Shown here in pieces: positions 46,290 to 53,759 of a stretch of DNA of 61,447 nt (position 1 is its first letter; each line of letters begins with the position of its first letter). The translations under genes and the position numbers were made by a program. Location of the stretch: NCBI GenBank assembly GCA_020849535.1, contig JADLGB010000039.1, positions 1 to 61,447 on the forward strand, read 5' to 3'. The notes below the pieces were generated by a model, which was given only the letters and a program-made list of their open reading frames with translations, ran no database searches and was not told where the DNA came from. Source of the DNA: Candidatus Hydrogenedentota bacterium. GTDB lineage: Bacteria; Hydrogenedentota; Hydrogenedentia; Hydrogenedentales; SLHB01.

Positions 46290-46775
46290 TCACTCGTGTC
46301 TCGCACGCGGCCAGAGCCAACGCGGCACGCGTTTGCAGAAGTCCTCGTATGATGAACCAAATTGCCGGCGAAGCGTTGGCTCTTCGTACAGGACGACAAA
46401 GGAATGGAACAAGCAGAACAGAAGCAGTCCATATGTAAGCAGCCAACCCGACGCGAACACGGCCGCTTCGCCCAGCACCATACTTACAACACCAACGTAC
46501 ATGGGATTGCGCGTGAAACGGTAAGTGCCGCCTGATACGAGAAACTTGGGCGGATCGATGGGCGCGGGTGTGCCCTTCCCGTGTACGGCGAATCGCCACA
46601 CGCTGGACAAAGCCGTTGCCGCCCCCAGCAGAAACATGGTGAGCCCGAGGAATGCCAGAACGCCCATTTCCGGCCACCGCGCACGGCCTGTCGCACGGAG
46701 AATCCAGTAGGGGACTACCCCGGCCACCGTTCCCGGCACGACTAGTGCAAACACCGCGCTCTTCAGAAGCAGCAT
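46290..46775 (-). CDS. Isoprenylcysteine carboxyl methyltransferase-like membrane protein
   Basis: A 161-residue integral membrane methyltransferase-like protein (ICMT/PEMT family). It has four or five helices and the SAM-contact region YRFTRNPMYVGVVSM, followed by VVLYEEPTLRRQFGSSYEDFCKRVPRW, the hallmark C-terminal motif. The substrate in bacteria is uncertain (small isoprenoid or phospholipid-related molecules). It is the most upstream gene of the leftward run, 39 bases before the BASS gene. Confidence 0.85.
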   Translation of the reverse strand: MLLLKSAVFALVVPGTVAGVVPYWILRATGRARWPEMGVLAFLGLTMFLLGAATALSSVWRFAVHGKGTPAPIDPPKFLVSGGTYRFTRNPMYVGVVSMVLGEAAVFASGWLLTYGLLLFCLFHSFVVLYEEPTLRRQFGSSYEDFCKRVPRWLWPRARHE

Positions 46776-47026
46776 TCCCGTCTCCGCTCAATCCATGGAA
46801 GGTCCGCCTCCACAGTAGCGCAACGCCGCGCCGCGGACAACACGACGAGACGGGCCTCACGACAGCCCGAGGCCCGCATCTGCCGTCGCCCTGGACCTCC
46901 CCTCTTTACGTCACCGCCCTTCTGGACTATCATGACGGCTGCACCGCTTTCTGACCGGCGGCGCCCGGACACGGGGGAATGGCGCGGGCCACACGAGATC
47001 GGGGTCAGGCAACGGGGGGTATACCT

Positions 47027-48505
47027 ATGCCGTGTTCAATGAACCGACGAACCTTTCTCGGAGCGACCGGAGGCTTGCTTCTCGCCAGCGTTGCCGCCCG
47101 GCCCTTGGCCGCAGCGGAGGCGGCGGGCTGGCCGAAACTGCCGCCTGTGCGTATCTACGTCGTCTACTTGGGAACCGGAGGCGCTTGGCCCCGGCCAGAC
47201 TTCGACGCACCCAAAGAGATTGCGGACAAGTTCGCACCACACTTGCGCGAGGTTCAGTCCAAACTGGGCGATGTCGAATTCATCGGTGGCGATCTCATCA
47301 AGAACCGCGCCGCGGATGCGACCGAACTACTGCCGAAGATCGATGCCTCCGGCGCGGAGGCGATTCTCGTCATTCACCTTTCCTTTGGCGACTCCGGTCC
47401 ATTCAAGATCTTCGCGGACAGCGGCCGCCCGGTCGCCATCTACTCGCAGCCGTTCAGCGGCCATGACTGGATGTACGTTCCCCGCCTGCAGCAGGCCGGA
47501 GTGCGCCTGATCATGGCCCCTTCGCGCGACCTCGCTGAGATCGACCGGCTCGCCGCCTTGCTGCGCGTGCCCGTGCGCATGAAGCAGTCGCGGATTGTTC
47601 TCATGGGTGAGCCCGGGTGCGCCGCCGGCACCGACGCCGCCAAGGACTTTGCACAAGTGCGCGCCAAGGTAGGCCCTGAGGTCATCGAAGTCACGCCGGC
47701 CGAGTTCATCCGCGTTCATGAGTCAATTCCCGTCGCCGAGGCGGAGCACGAGGCCCAGGACTACTGGCTGTCGCAGGCCCGCGAAATCCGCGAACCCTCG
47801 CGCGAAGAGATTGTCAAGTCTTGCCAGACCTACCTCGCCATGAAGAAGATCATGATCGATAACAATGCCCAGGCCATCACAGTCAAATGCCTGGGCGGCA
47901 TCCCCATTCAGACGCTCGGATATCCGTGTCTCGGGTTCAGCAAACTCCTCGACGAGGGCGTTGTTGGCGCGTGCGAAGCCGACATGGACTCTACGCTCAC
48001 GATGCTCATGTTCCTGTATGCGTTCGGTTTGCCCGGTTTCATCACGGACCCGCTCATCGACACCTCCAGGAACGCGGTGATCCACGCCCACTGCGTGGCT
48101 CCCACGAAGATGCGCGGGCCAGACGCGAAGCGTTTGCCGTTCAGCATCCGCAACCATCGCGACGACAATAAGGGCGCCTCCCTGGAAGTCTTCATGGACG
48201 AAGATCTGGGGCAAAAGGTGACGTGGGCAAAGCTCGCGAACCTGGAGACGATGCTCGTCGCCTCGGGCACCATCACCGAGATCTGTGACTTCGAAGATCG
48301 CGGGTGCCGCACGCAACTCGTGGCCGAAGTCGAGGACGCCCGCGCCCTCTTTCACAACTGGGGTGGCGGCGTGCTGCCCAACGACATGATGGCGCTCTTG
48401 CACCGGGTGCTCTTCTACGGCGATCACACGGAAAACGTCAAGGATCTCGCCCATCTCATGGGCATGAAGGTGTTGCTCGAAGGCAAGGAGATGGCGACCG
48501 CCTGA
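47027..48505 (+). CDS. Tat-exported fucose/arabinose isomerase-like protein
   Basis: A 492-residue protein with a twin-arginine signal (NRRTFLGATGGLLLASVAARPLA) followed by a FucI/AraA-like fold. The late region (ITVKCLGG, GVVGACEADMDSTLTMLMF, HAHCVAPTKMRGP) resembles the C-terminal domain of L-fucose isomerase, where Glu, Asp and His bind metal. The known isomerases are cytoplasmic, so the Tat signal is striking. A start at the ATG at 47027 or 47039 is possible. Whether it is enzymatically active cannot be decided here. Confidence 0.78.
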   Translation: MPCSMNRRTFLGATGGLLLASVAARPLAAAEAAGWPKLPPVRIYVVYLGTGGAWPRPDFDAPKEIADKFAPHLREVQSKLGDVEFIGGDLIKNRAADATELLPKIDASGAEAILVIHLSFGDSGPFKIFADSGRPVAIYSQPFSGHDWMYVPRLQQAGVRLIMAPSRDLAEIDRLAALLRVPVRMKQSRIVLMGEPGCAAGTDAAKDFAQVRAKVGPEVIEVTPAEFIRVHESIPVAEAEHEAQDYWLSQAREIREPSREEIVKSCQTYLAMKKIMIDNNAQAITVKCLGGIPIQTLGYPCLGFSKLLDEGVVGACEADMDSTLTMLMFLYAFGLPGFITDPLIDTSRNAVIHAHCVAPTKMRGPDAKRLPFSIRNHRDDNKGASLEVFMDEDLGQKVTWAKLANLETMLVASGTITEICDFEDRGCRTQLVAEVEDARALFHNWGGGVLPNDMMALLHRVLFYGDHTENVKDLAHLMGMKVLLEGKEMATA

Positions 48506-48525
48506 CCGGCACCAAGGAATGTGAA

Positions 48526-48558
48526 GGGCCCGGCGATGCCAGAGGCGCCGCCGGGCCC
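48526..48558. terminator. Bidirectional hairpin terminator
   Basis: GGGCCCGGCG at 48526-48535 pairs with CGCCGGGCCC at 48549-48558 around a 13-base loop. It lies between convergent genes (the isomerase-like gene and pfp), so it may terminate both. AT-rich bases (aattat) follow on the right. Confidence 0.6.
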
Positions 48559-48578
48559 AATTATGCTGGGTGAACGGA

Positions 48579-49793
48579 CTACTTCTTGTTGAGAATCTTC
48601 TCCACGCGCGGCGCGGAAATGCGCTTCATGATGGGCAGGTCGCCCACCAACGGCCGCACATAGTTCTTGAACGCCTCAGTCACATGATTGCCTTCCGCAT
48701 TGATGAACGCGTCTGGCATGCAGACGGATTCGCGTGCAACGTCCTTCAAATCCGCAAGGAAGTATTCGACGGCATAGTCCCCGATCCGGCGGATGGAAAC
48801 CGACCCGTCGCGGCTATGCCAGATGGCGTACTGCGCGGCCTTCTCGCCAACCTCGCGGGCTTCGAACTGGTCCACCTCGCTGACACACCCGAGGAAGCTG
48901 CGCTGCAGATAACCGAGGGTATCGGCGCGGACGCGCTTGATATTTGTTCCTTCCTTCACCCACGAACTCAGCAGATCGCCCAAGGCGCCCGTGCCCGAGA
49001 GCTGCACGTTGCCGTGGGCATCCTTCTCGCCGGAGAACTCGGCGGCAATCGCCTTGCCACTCGGGCCCACGATGCCTTCGCTCGCCGCCACGATGCAGCG
49101 CCCGAACTGGTTGTACTGGGCCTGGACGTCCGCAACAAACTTCTCCTTCGTGAGGGGCCGCTCCGGCAGATAGATCAGATGCGGACCGTCATCGGGATAC
49201 TGCTTTGCCAAGCAGGACGCCGCAGTGAGGAAGCCCGCGTGGCGTCCCATGACCACCCCAATGTACACGCCCGGAAGCGCACGGTTGTCCAGGTTGACGC
49301 CCGCGAACGCCTGTGCCACGAACTTGGCCGCCGAGCCGTAGCCCGGGCAGTGGTCGGTGACTTTCAAATCGTTGTCAATGGTTTTCGGAATATGGATGAC
49401 GCGCAACTCGTAACCGGCCTTGTCGGACTCCTCGTTCACGATTCGGCAGGTGTCCGCGCTGTCGTTGCCCCCAATATAGAAGAAGTAGCGGACGTCGTGC
49501 GCCCGGCACACCTCGAAAATCTTCTTGCAGTACTCGACATCCGGCTTATCGCGCGTGGAGAGCATTCCCGAAGAGGGAGTCTGAGCCACTGCCTCCAAAT
49601 TGTGCGTGGTCGCCTCGGTCAGATCGAGGAAATCCTCGTTCACAATACCGCTAACCCCATGCAAGGCCCCGTAGACACGCGTCACCTGCGGAAACTTCCG
49701 GGACTCCAGCACCACCCCAATCAGACTCTGGTTGATAACGGCCGTGGGACCGCCCCCCTGGGCTACCAGCACTTTCCCCTGCAATGTCGACAT
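48579..49793 (-). CDS. pfp: Pyrophosphate-dependent 6-phosphofructokinase
   Basis: A 404-residue cytoplasmic glycolytic enzyme interconverting fructose-6-phosphate and fructose-1,6-bisphosphate with PPi. The nucleotide-site signature is GGNDSAD (108-114), with Asp in place of the ATP-type Gly, and PKTIDND (136-142), with Lys where ATP enzymes have Gly; both indicate PPi specificity. GVVMGRHAGFL carries the substrate-binding Arg and His. The ATG at 49793 follows GGAGGAG; the upstream extension is rejected. PPi-PFK makes the glycolytic step reversible, which suits an organism saving ATP. Confidence 0.93.
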   Translation of the reverse strand: MSTLQGKVLVAQGGGPTAVINQSLIGVVLESRKFPQVTRVYGALHGVSGIVNEDFLDLTEATTHNLEAVAQTPSSGMLSTRDKPDVEYCKKIFEVCRAHDVRYFFYIGGNDSADTCRIVNEESDKAGYELRVIHIPKTIDNDLKVTDHCPGYGSAAKFVAQAFAGVNLDNRALPGVYIGVVMGRHAGFLTAASCLAKQYPDDGPHLIYLPERPLTKEKFVADVQAQYNQFGRCIVAASEGIVGPSGKAIAAEFSGEKDAHGNVQLSGTGALGDLLSSWVKEGTNIKRVRADTLGYLQRSFLGCVSEVDQFEAREVGEKAAQYAIWHSRDGSVSIRRIGDYAVEYFLADLKDVARESVCMPDAFINAEGNHVTEAFKNYVRPLVGDLPIMKRISAPRVEKILNKK

Positions 49794-50050
49794 CGTCACT
49801 CTCCTCCATAGGCCCTTGGCCGTCGCTATCCCCAGCCGAAACGCCAGCCTTGCAAGATTCCCCCATGCGGGCTGCCGGTCTGGGATTGATTGTTTGTCGA
49901 ATCGAAACCCCGACAAGATACAAACAACCGATTATACACGCCGGAAAGGTGCGGATTCCAGATTGAGGCCCCTATGAAGACACCTTTTCAGGTCGCAGGA
50001 AGCGCGGTAAAACGCCGTTTTTCGACATCGGCGGAGGCGTCGGGGGAATA

Positions 50051-50059
50051 TGGTATAAT
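50051..50059 (+). promoter_or_regulatory. Extended -10 promoter candidate
   Basis: TGGTATAAT at 50051-50059 is an extended -10 (TGnTATAAT) in an otherwise GC-rich gap, about 140 bases before the PHP gene start. No good -35 sits 16-18 bases upstream, which extended -10 promoters tolerate. It could also serve a leader RNA, since the following 130 bases contain no gene. Confidence 0.45.
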
Positions 50060-50200
50060 GTGAGCAGGCAATACGAAAAAGGCAAAAACGGTATCCGGAA
50101 TAGGAGATGCAGGATACACCGGGGACAAGGAAGGTCGGACCGGTGAAACCGAGGGTTCGAGACGGGTTTAGTGCCCGAACGGCCCCCAATGGGTTAGGAC

Positions 50201-50905
50201 ATGAAAGTAGAGATCCACTGCCACACGGATGTTCACTCGGCGTGTTCGCGGATCCCACCCCGTGAACTGGTTTCCATGGCTGACGCCGCCGGCTACGATG
50301 CCGTCTTCATCACCGATCATGGCAAGGTGTGGAGTCCCCGTGAACTGGCGGGCCTCCACGAACTGAGCGAACGCCTGCGCGTGTTTCCCGGCATCGAGAT
50401 TACCTTCCCGGAGGGGCGCGACATCCTTGTACTAGGCGCGGATAACCCGGTCTACGAATCGCTGAGCACACCCAGCGAGGTTTTCGCCCAAGCCTGCGCC
50501 GATGGCTACTTGACGGTCATTGCCCACCCGTACCGATGGCATGACGACATGCCTGACTTCTTCACGCTGGCGGACGCGATCGAATTGCTCTCGTGCAACC
50601 ATGCCGACCAGCGGATGGCCGCACGTGCCCGCGAGTATGCGGAGCAACACAACATGGCGGGCGTGTATGCCTCTGACGCTCATGGCCTCAACTTCATGAA
50701 CAAGTTCTGGATCGAGACGGCGGAGGACTTCGACACGCCCCAAGAGTTCAGACGCATCATCGTATCACGCCGCTACGAGAACCACACCCGGGAACTGGCT
50801 GAACCCATGCCGCCACGCAACAAAGCGGCGTGCTTCGCCGAGTTGTCCGAGGCGGATATGATGGCGCTCTACGTCCAGCCCACTCAGGAGCCCATGAGCT
50901 TCTAG
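50201..50905 (+). CDS. PHP-domain phosphoesterase
   Basis: A 234-residue cytoplasmic metallo-phosphoesterase of the PHP family (as in histidinol phosphatase, or the editing domain of polymerases). The metal-binding motifs are in order: HCHTDVHS (His6, His8), ITDH (Asp39, His40), GIEIT (Glu66), VIAHPYRWH and SDAH. The substrate is not evident. The ATG at 50201 is preceded by a weak Shine-Dalgarno (ggttaggac). It is a lone gene. Confidence 0.85.
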   Translation: MKVEIHCHTDVHSACSRIPPRELVSMADAAGYDAVFITDHGKVWSPRELAGLHELSERLRVFPGIEITFPEGRDILVLGADNPVYESLSTPSEVFAQACADGYLTVIAHPYRWHDDMPDFFTLADAIELLSCNHADQRMAARAREYAEQHNMAGVYASDAHGLNFMNKFWIETAEDFDTPQEFRRIIVSRRYENHTRELAEPMPPRNKAACFAELSEADMMALYVQPTQEPMSF

Positions 50906-51023
50906 GCCCTCAGCCCTGTTTTTCCCATCGCTCGTGTCGGCCAAGTCCGTGGAACCCGCGTCTTTGCTTCTTGTAATCCCACCACACTGGCTCCAGGCCG
51001 CACGCCCTGTCTCTACCGCGCCA

Positions 51024-52688
51024 CTACTCGTCGGCGTGCTCTTTTGCGGGGACCAGGCTGTCGACGAGAGCGTGAAGTTCCTCGTCGGTGATCTGCCCGT
51101 TGACGGCGAGCGCGGGGAAGGTGCCCGACGGCGTTTCGAGCAGGTAGCCGGTGCGGTCTTCCGAGGGCGCGTCTTTGAGGATAGCCCGGGAGCTGCTGAG
51201 CAGAATCTCCGCCAGCCATTTGCCCTGGGGACCGCCCCATACCTTGATGCCGTTTGGTGATGTGTACACGACGCCCACGTCTGGATTCTTGGGTCCACTT
51301 TCTGTCCGGGATTGCCCTAACGAGTTGTAGGATGGGGACTGGATAAGCACCACGTGGCGGCCATCGTCCGCGCGGTACGTGATGGCGAACATCCGATGCG
51401 GGATGCTCGCGACATCGAGGATATCTGTGATCTGGCGTTCTTCTGCCCATGAGGGCGCGGCTCTGAAAATATACGTCTCGAAGTCGGCGCGTTCCACCAT
51501 GTGCGCGACCGAAACGTCGGTCTTCACAATGTCGGGTAGCATCCCAAGAAGACCGCCCTCCTCCGGCGCCGGCGGCTGGGTGGACGCATCGATCATGCTT
51601 TCGATCTTGGCGAGATCCCAGTCCACTTCGGTGTCGTTGATGGTTTCGGTCCAAGCCCTTCGCACCACCATTACGGATTGCCCGTCGATAGTCCATTCCA
51701 TTTCGGCGATGGTGTTGTCATCCTCACGGATCTTGAAGAGGAATTCCGATCGACTCGCACCGGCAGGCGCTCCTTCACCAGTCCCAAGGGTCGACTTGAC
51801 CACGCGCGCTTCCGATCCATCGGCGAGTTCGGTGACGCCCGCGTCCTGAACAAGCGTCTCGTCCAGTTCATCGAGATTGCTTGGGAGTCCCGCGGCGATT
51901 CCCAGGAAGGCGGCGGGCTCGCTCGGTGCCTGAAAATTTTCGGTCGCAGCCTTCGCAACGACAGCTAAACGCCCGTCGGGGCCGGGTTCGAGCGAATACA
52001 CCGAAGTCCCATCGTAGGCATTCGCGAACAGGGGCGTTTCCTCTGCCGACAAGAGGCGCACGAAGCGGCCTGTTGCGGAATCGTACCAAGCCTGATCGTC
52101 GACGACATATTCTTCTTCGGGTTTCGCGCCCAGGGCCAATTGATGAATCCGCGGCGTTCCTGACGCCTCGACTGCCATGATGGGGAACCATCGTGCCTGC
52201 GCCAAGGCGGGATCCGCCACGGCCTTTACTACGATTTCATTGACAATGTGTACGATGCCGCCTTGGGTGAACAGCCCTTGTTCGGCGGCCCAGGCGGATT
52301 GGAGCAGCGTGAAGGAGGAAACCGGCGGCCCGAAAGGCTCCCCCGGTCCCGACCAATACAGAACCGTCGCCCCTACGACCGTCAACAACGCGACCGCGGC
52401 GGCCGTGAGCGGCTTCAACAGTTTGACTCTCGCGCGACGCTCCGGTTCAAGCGTACGGACTCTTGCGTCCATTTCCATGATCTTGTTCATGATGCGTCCC
52501 TTCAGTTGTTCCGAAACTTCCACCCGGTGGGAAGGCTGAATGGAAGCCAGGGTCCGTGTCGCAATCTCAAGATCTTTTCTGCAGCGCGGGCACACCCGAG
52601 CATGCTCGGCGAGTTCGATGGGTAATGGTTCAGAGGGCAAAACGATGAGGGTGTCATCAAGCCATTTCTGCATCCGTGGGCAGCTCAT
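51024..52688 (-). CDS. Zinc-type anti-sigma factor with large extracytoplasmic domain
   Basis: A 554-residue anti-sigma factor. The N-terminal zinc site is HxxxCxxC (His29, Cys33, Cys36, in HARVCPRC), typical of ZAS-type anti-sigmas; one membrane helix lies at residues about 93-111, and about 440 residues follow outside. The outer part holds an outer-membrane-lipoprotein carrier-like (LolA/RseB-like) fold pattern but no catalytic motif I can assign. It overlaps the sigma gene by four bases (ATGA at 52685-52688), so the two are coupled. The start ATG at 52688 follows GAGGGGAAA. Confidence 0.87.
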   Translation of the reverse strand: MSCPRMQKWLDDTLIVLPSEPLPIELAEHARVCPRCRKDLEIATRTLASIQPSHRVEVSEQLKGRIMNKIMEMDARVRTLEPERRARVKLLKPLTAAAVALLTVVGATVLYWSGPGEPFGPPVSSFTLLQSAWAAEQGLFTQGGIVHIVNEIVVKAVADPALAQARWFPIMAVEASGTPRIHQLALGAKPEEEYVVDDQAWYDSATGRFVRLLSAEETPLFANAYDGTSVYSLEPGPDGRLAVVAKAATENFQAPSEPAAFLGIAAGLPSNLDELDETLVQDAGVTELADGSEARVVKSTLGTGEGAPAGASRSEFLFKIREDDNTIAEMEWTIDGQSVMVVRRAWTETINDTEVDWDLAKIESMIDASTQPPAPEEGGLLGMLPDIVKTDVSVAHMVERADFETYIFRAAPSWAEERQITDILDVASIPHRMFAITYRADDGRHVVLIQSPSYNSLGQSRTESGPKNPDVGVVYTSPNGIKVWGGPQGKWLAEILLSSSRAILKDAPSEDRTGYLLETPSGTFPALAVNGQITDEELHALVDSLVPAKEHADE

Positions 52689-53251
52689 TGTTTCCCCTCC
52701 CGTGATACGATGGTTCGCAGTTTCCTGAATCCATACCGGAGCCGTGAACTGACGGTGTTCGGTCTGCACCCGACCACCACGGCGATTTCGGAAATACTCA
52801 ATTCGTCAAACACACGCAGACGGACAACCTCCGCCTGTCTCCTTGGTATGCGCCGCAAGAGCGACTCGGCCCGTTGAATCTCCTCGGATACGGCGTAAAG
52901 ACCCACGCCGTTTTCATGGCCGCTGGGCAAGTTCTCGCCGGCGAACCGGCTCAGAAGCCCTTTCGTTCGTTTGCGTTTGCGTAGCGCGTCCGTGCACGCG
53001 TTTGCCGTCATTCGGTAGAGGTAGGGAACCACCGCCGTGACGCCCGCGCGCTTGGCGCGCTCCGCATACGTTCGAACGAACACGTCCTGGACGATGTCCT
53101 CCGCGTCCTGGATGCTTCCCATCCGTCGAAAGGCGTATGCGACCAGTCGTTGGGCATACGCCTCGACAAATCGTTGGAAATCCTCCCGTGACTGCGGCCA
53201 CTCGCCGTCCCACACATGCGCAGGTCCGGCTAACCCAGGCTCAGGCGCCAT
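52685..53251 (-). CDS. ECF (extracytoplasmic function) sigma factor
   Basis: A 188-residue sigma-70 family factor with regions 2 and 4. Region 2 holds FVEAYAQRLVAYAFRRMGSIQDAEDIVQDVFVRTYA and YLYRMTANACTDALRKRKRTKG; region 4 holds RIPRRQAEVVRLRVFDELSISEIAVVVGCRPNTVSSRLRYGFRKLR, the helix-turn-helix for the -35. It is regulated by the downstream anti-sigma. Target promoters were not identified in the window. Confidence 0.94.
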   Translation of the reverse strand: MAPEPGLAGPAHVWDGEWPQSREDFQRFVEAYAQRLVAYAFRRMGSIQDAEDIVQDVFVRTYAERAKRAGVTAVVPYLYRMTANACTDALRKRKRTKGLLSRFAGENLPSGHENGVGLYAVSEEIQRAESLLRRIPRRQAEVVRLRVFDELSISEIAVVVGCRPNTVSSRLRYGFRKLRTIVSREGKQ

Positions 53252-53759
53252 TCTGAGTACCCCCTCCTAGAGTCAGTGCACTTCTGGACTTTCAGGCCCT
53301 TTCTCAGCCTTCCCATATGCTATAACGAACCCCGTCACGGATTTCGTCTACAAATCTCTGGGGAGTGGATGGGCAGCGTGGTCGCGGAGCAGCCCAGGCA
53401 GGCACGACGGCTTGGGTGTGGGTGAATTGCGGTTGACCCGCCGCTGGGTTCAGCGATTCCACCCCGCAGGAGCGGAGGGCGAGAATGGCGGGGCACAACC
53501 CATCAAACGGAACTGTGCCCAATCGATTAAGAACTATCCGGTTCCCTTGCCACGCAAGTCCCGCGGGCACAGAGCCCCCTCTTCAGCAATCTCTACAGGC
53601 TGGGCGTCATGCCTCCCATACTTCCCATGATTCCCATACGTCCCATTCACTCTCCCGGGGATCGTGAAAGGTTCCGAACTACGCCAGACAAACACGAAAC
53701 CATGGTAGCGGACCTCAGCCTTTGCCGAGTGTCACGTTCAGCGTATCCGATGCGTGGCG
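53252..53759. other. Intergenic region without a gene
   Basis: This 508-base gap contains a TCCCAT tandem repeat near 53614-53646 but no gene I can support. It holds the sigma-factor promoter and the 3' end of the fusion protein gene. Confidence 0.5.
53614..53646. repeat. Short tandem TCCCATAC repeat
   Basis: TCCCATAC, TTCCCATGA, TTCCCATACG and TCCCAT run in tandem with a period of about 9-10 bases. It belongs to the set of short intergenic repeats seen at several other places. Confidence 0.55.
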
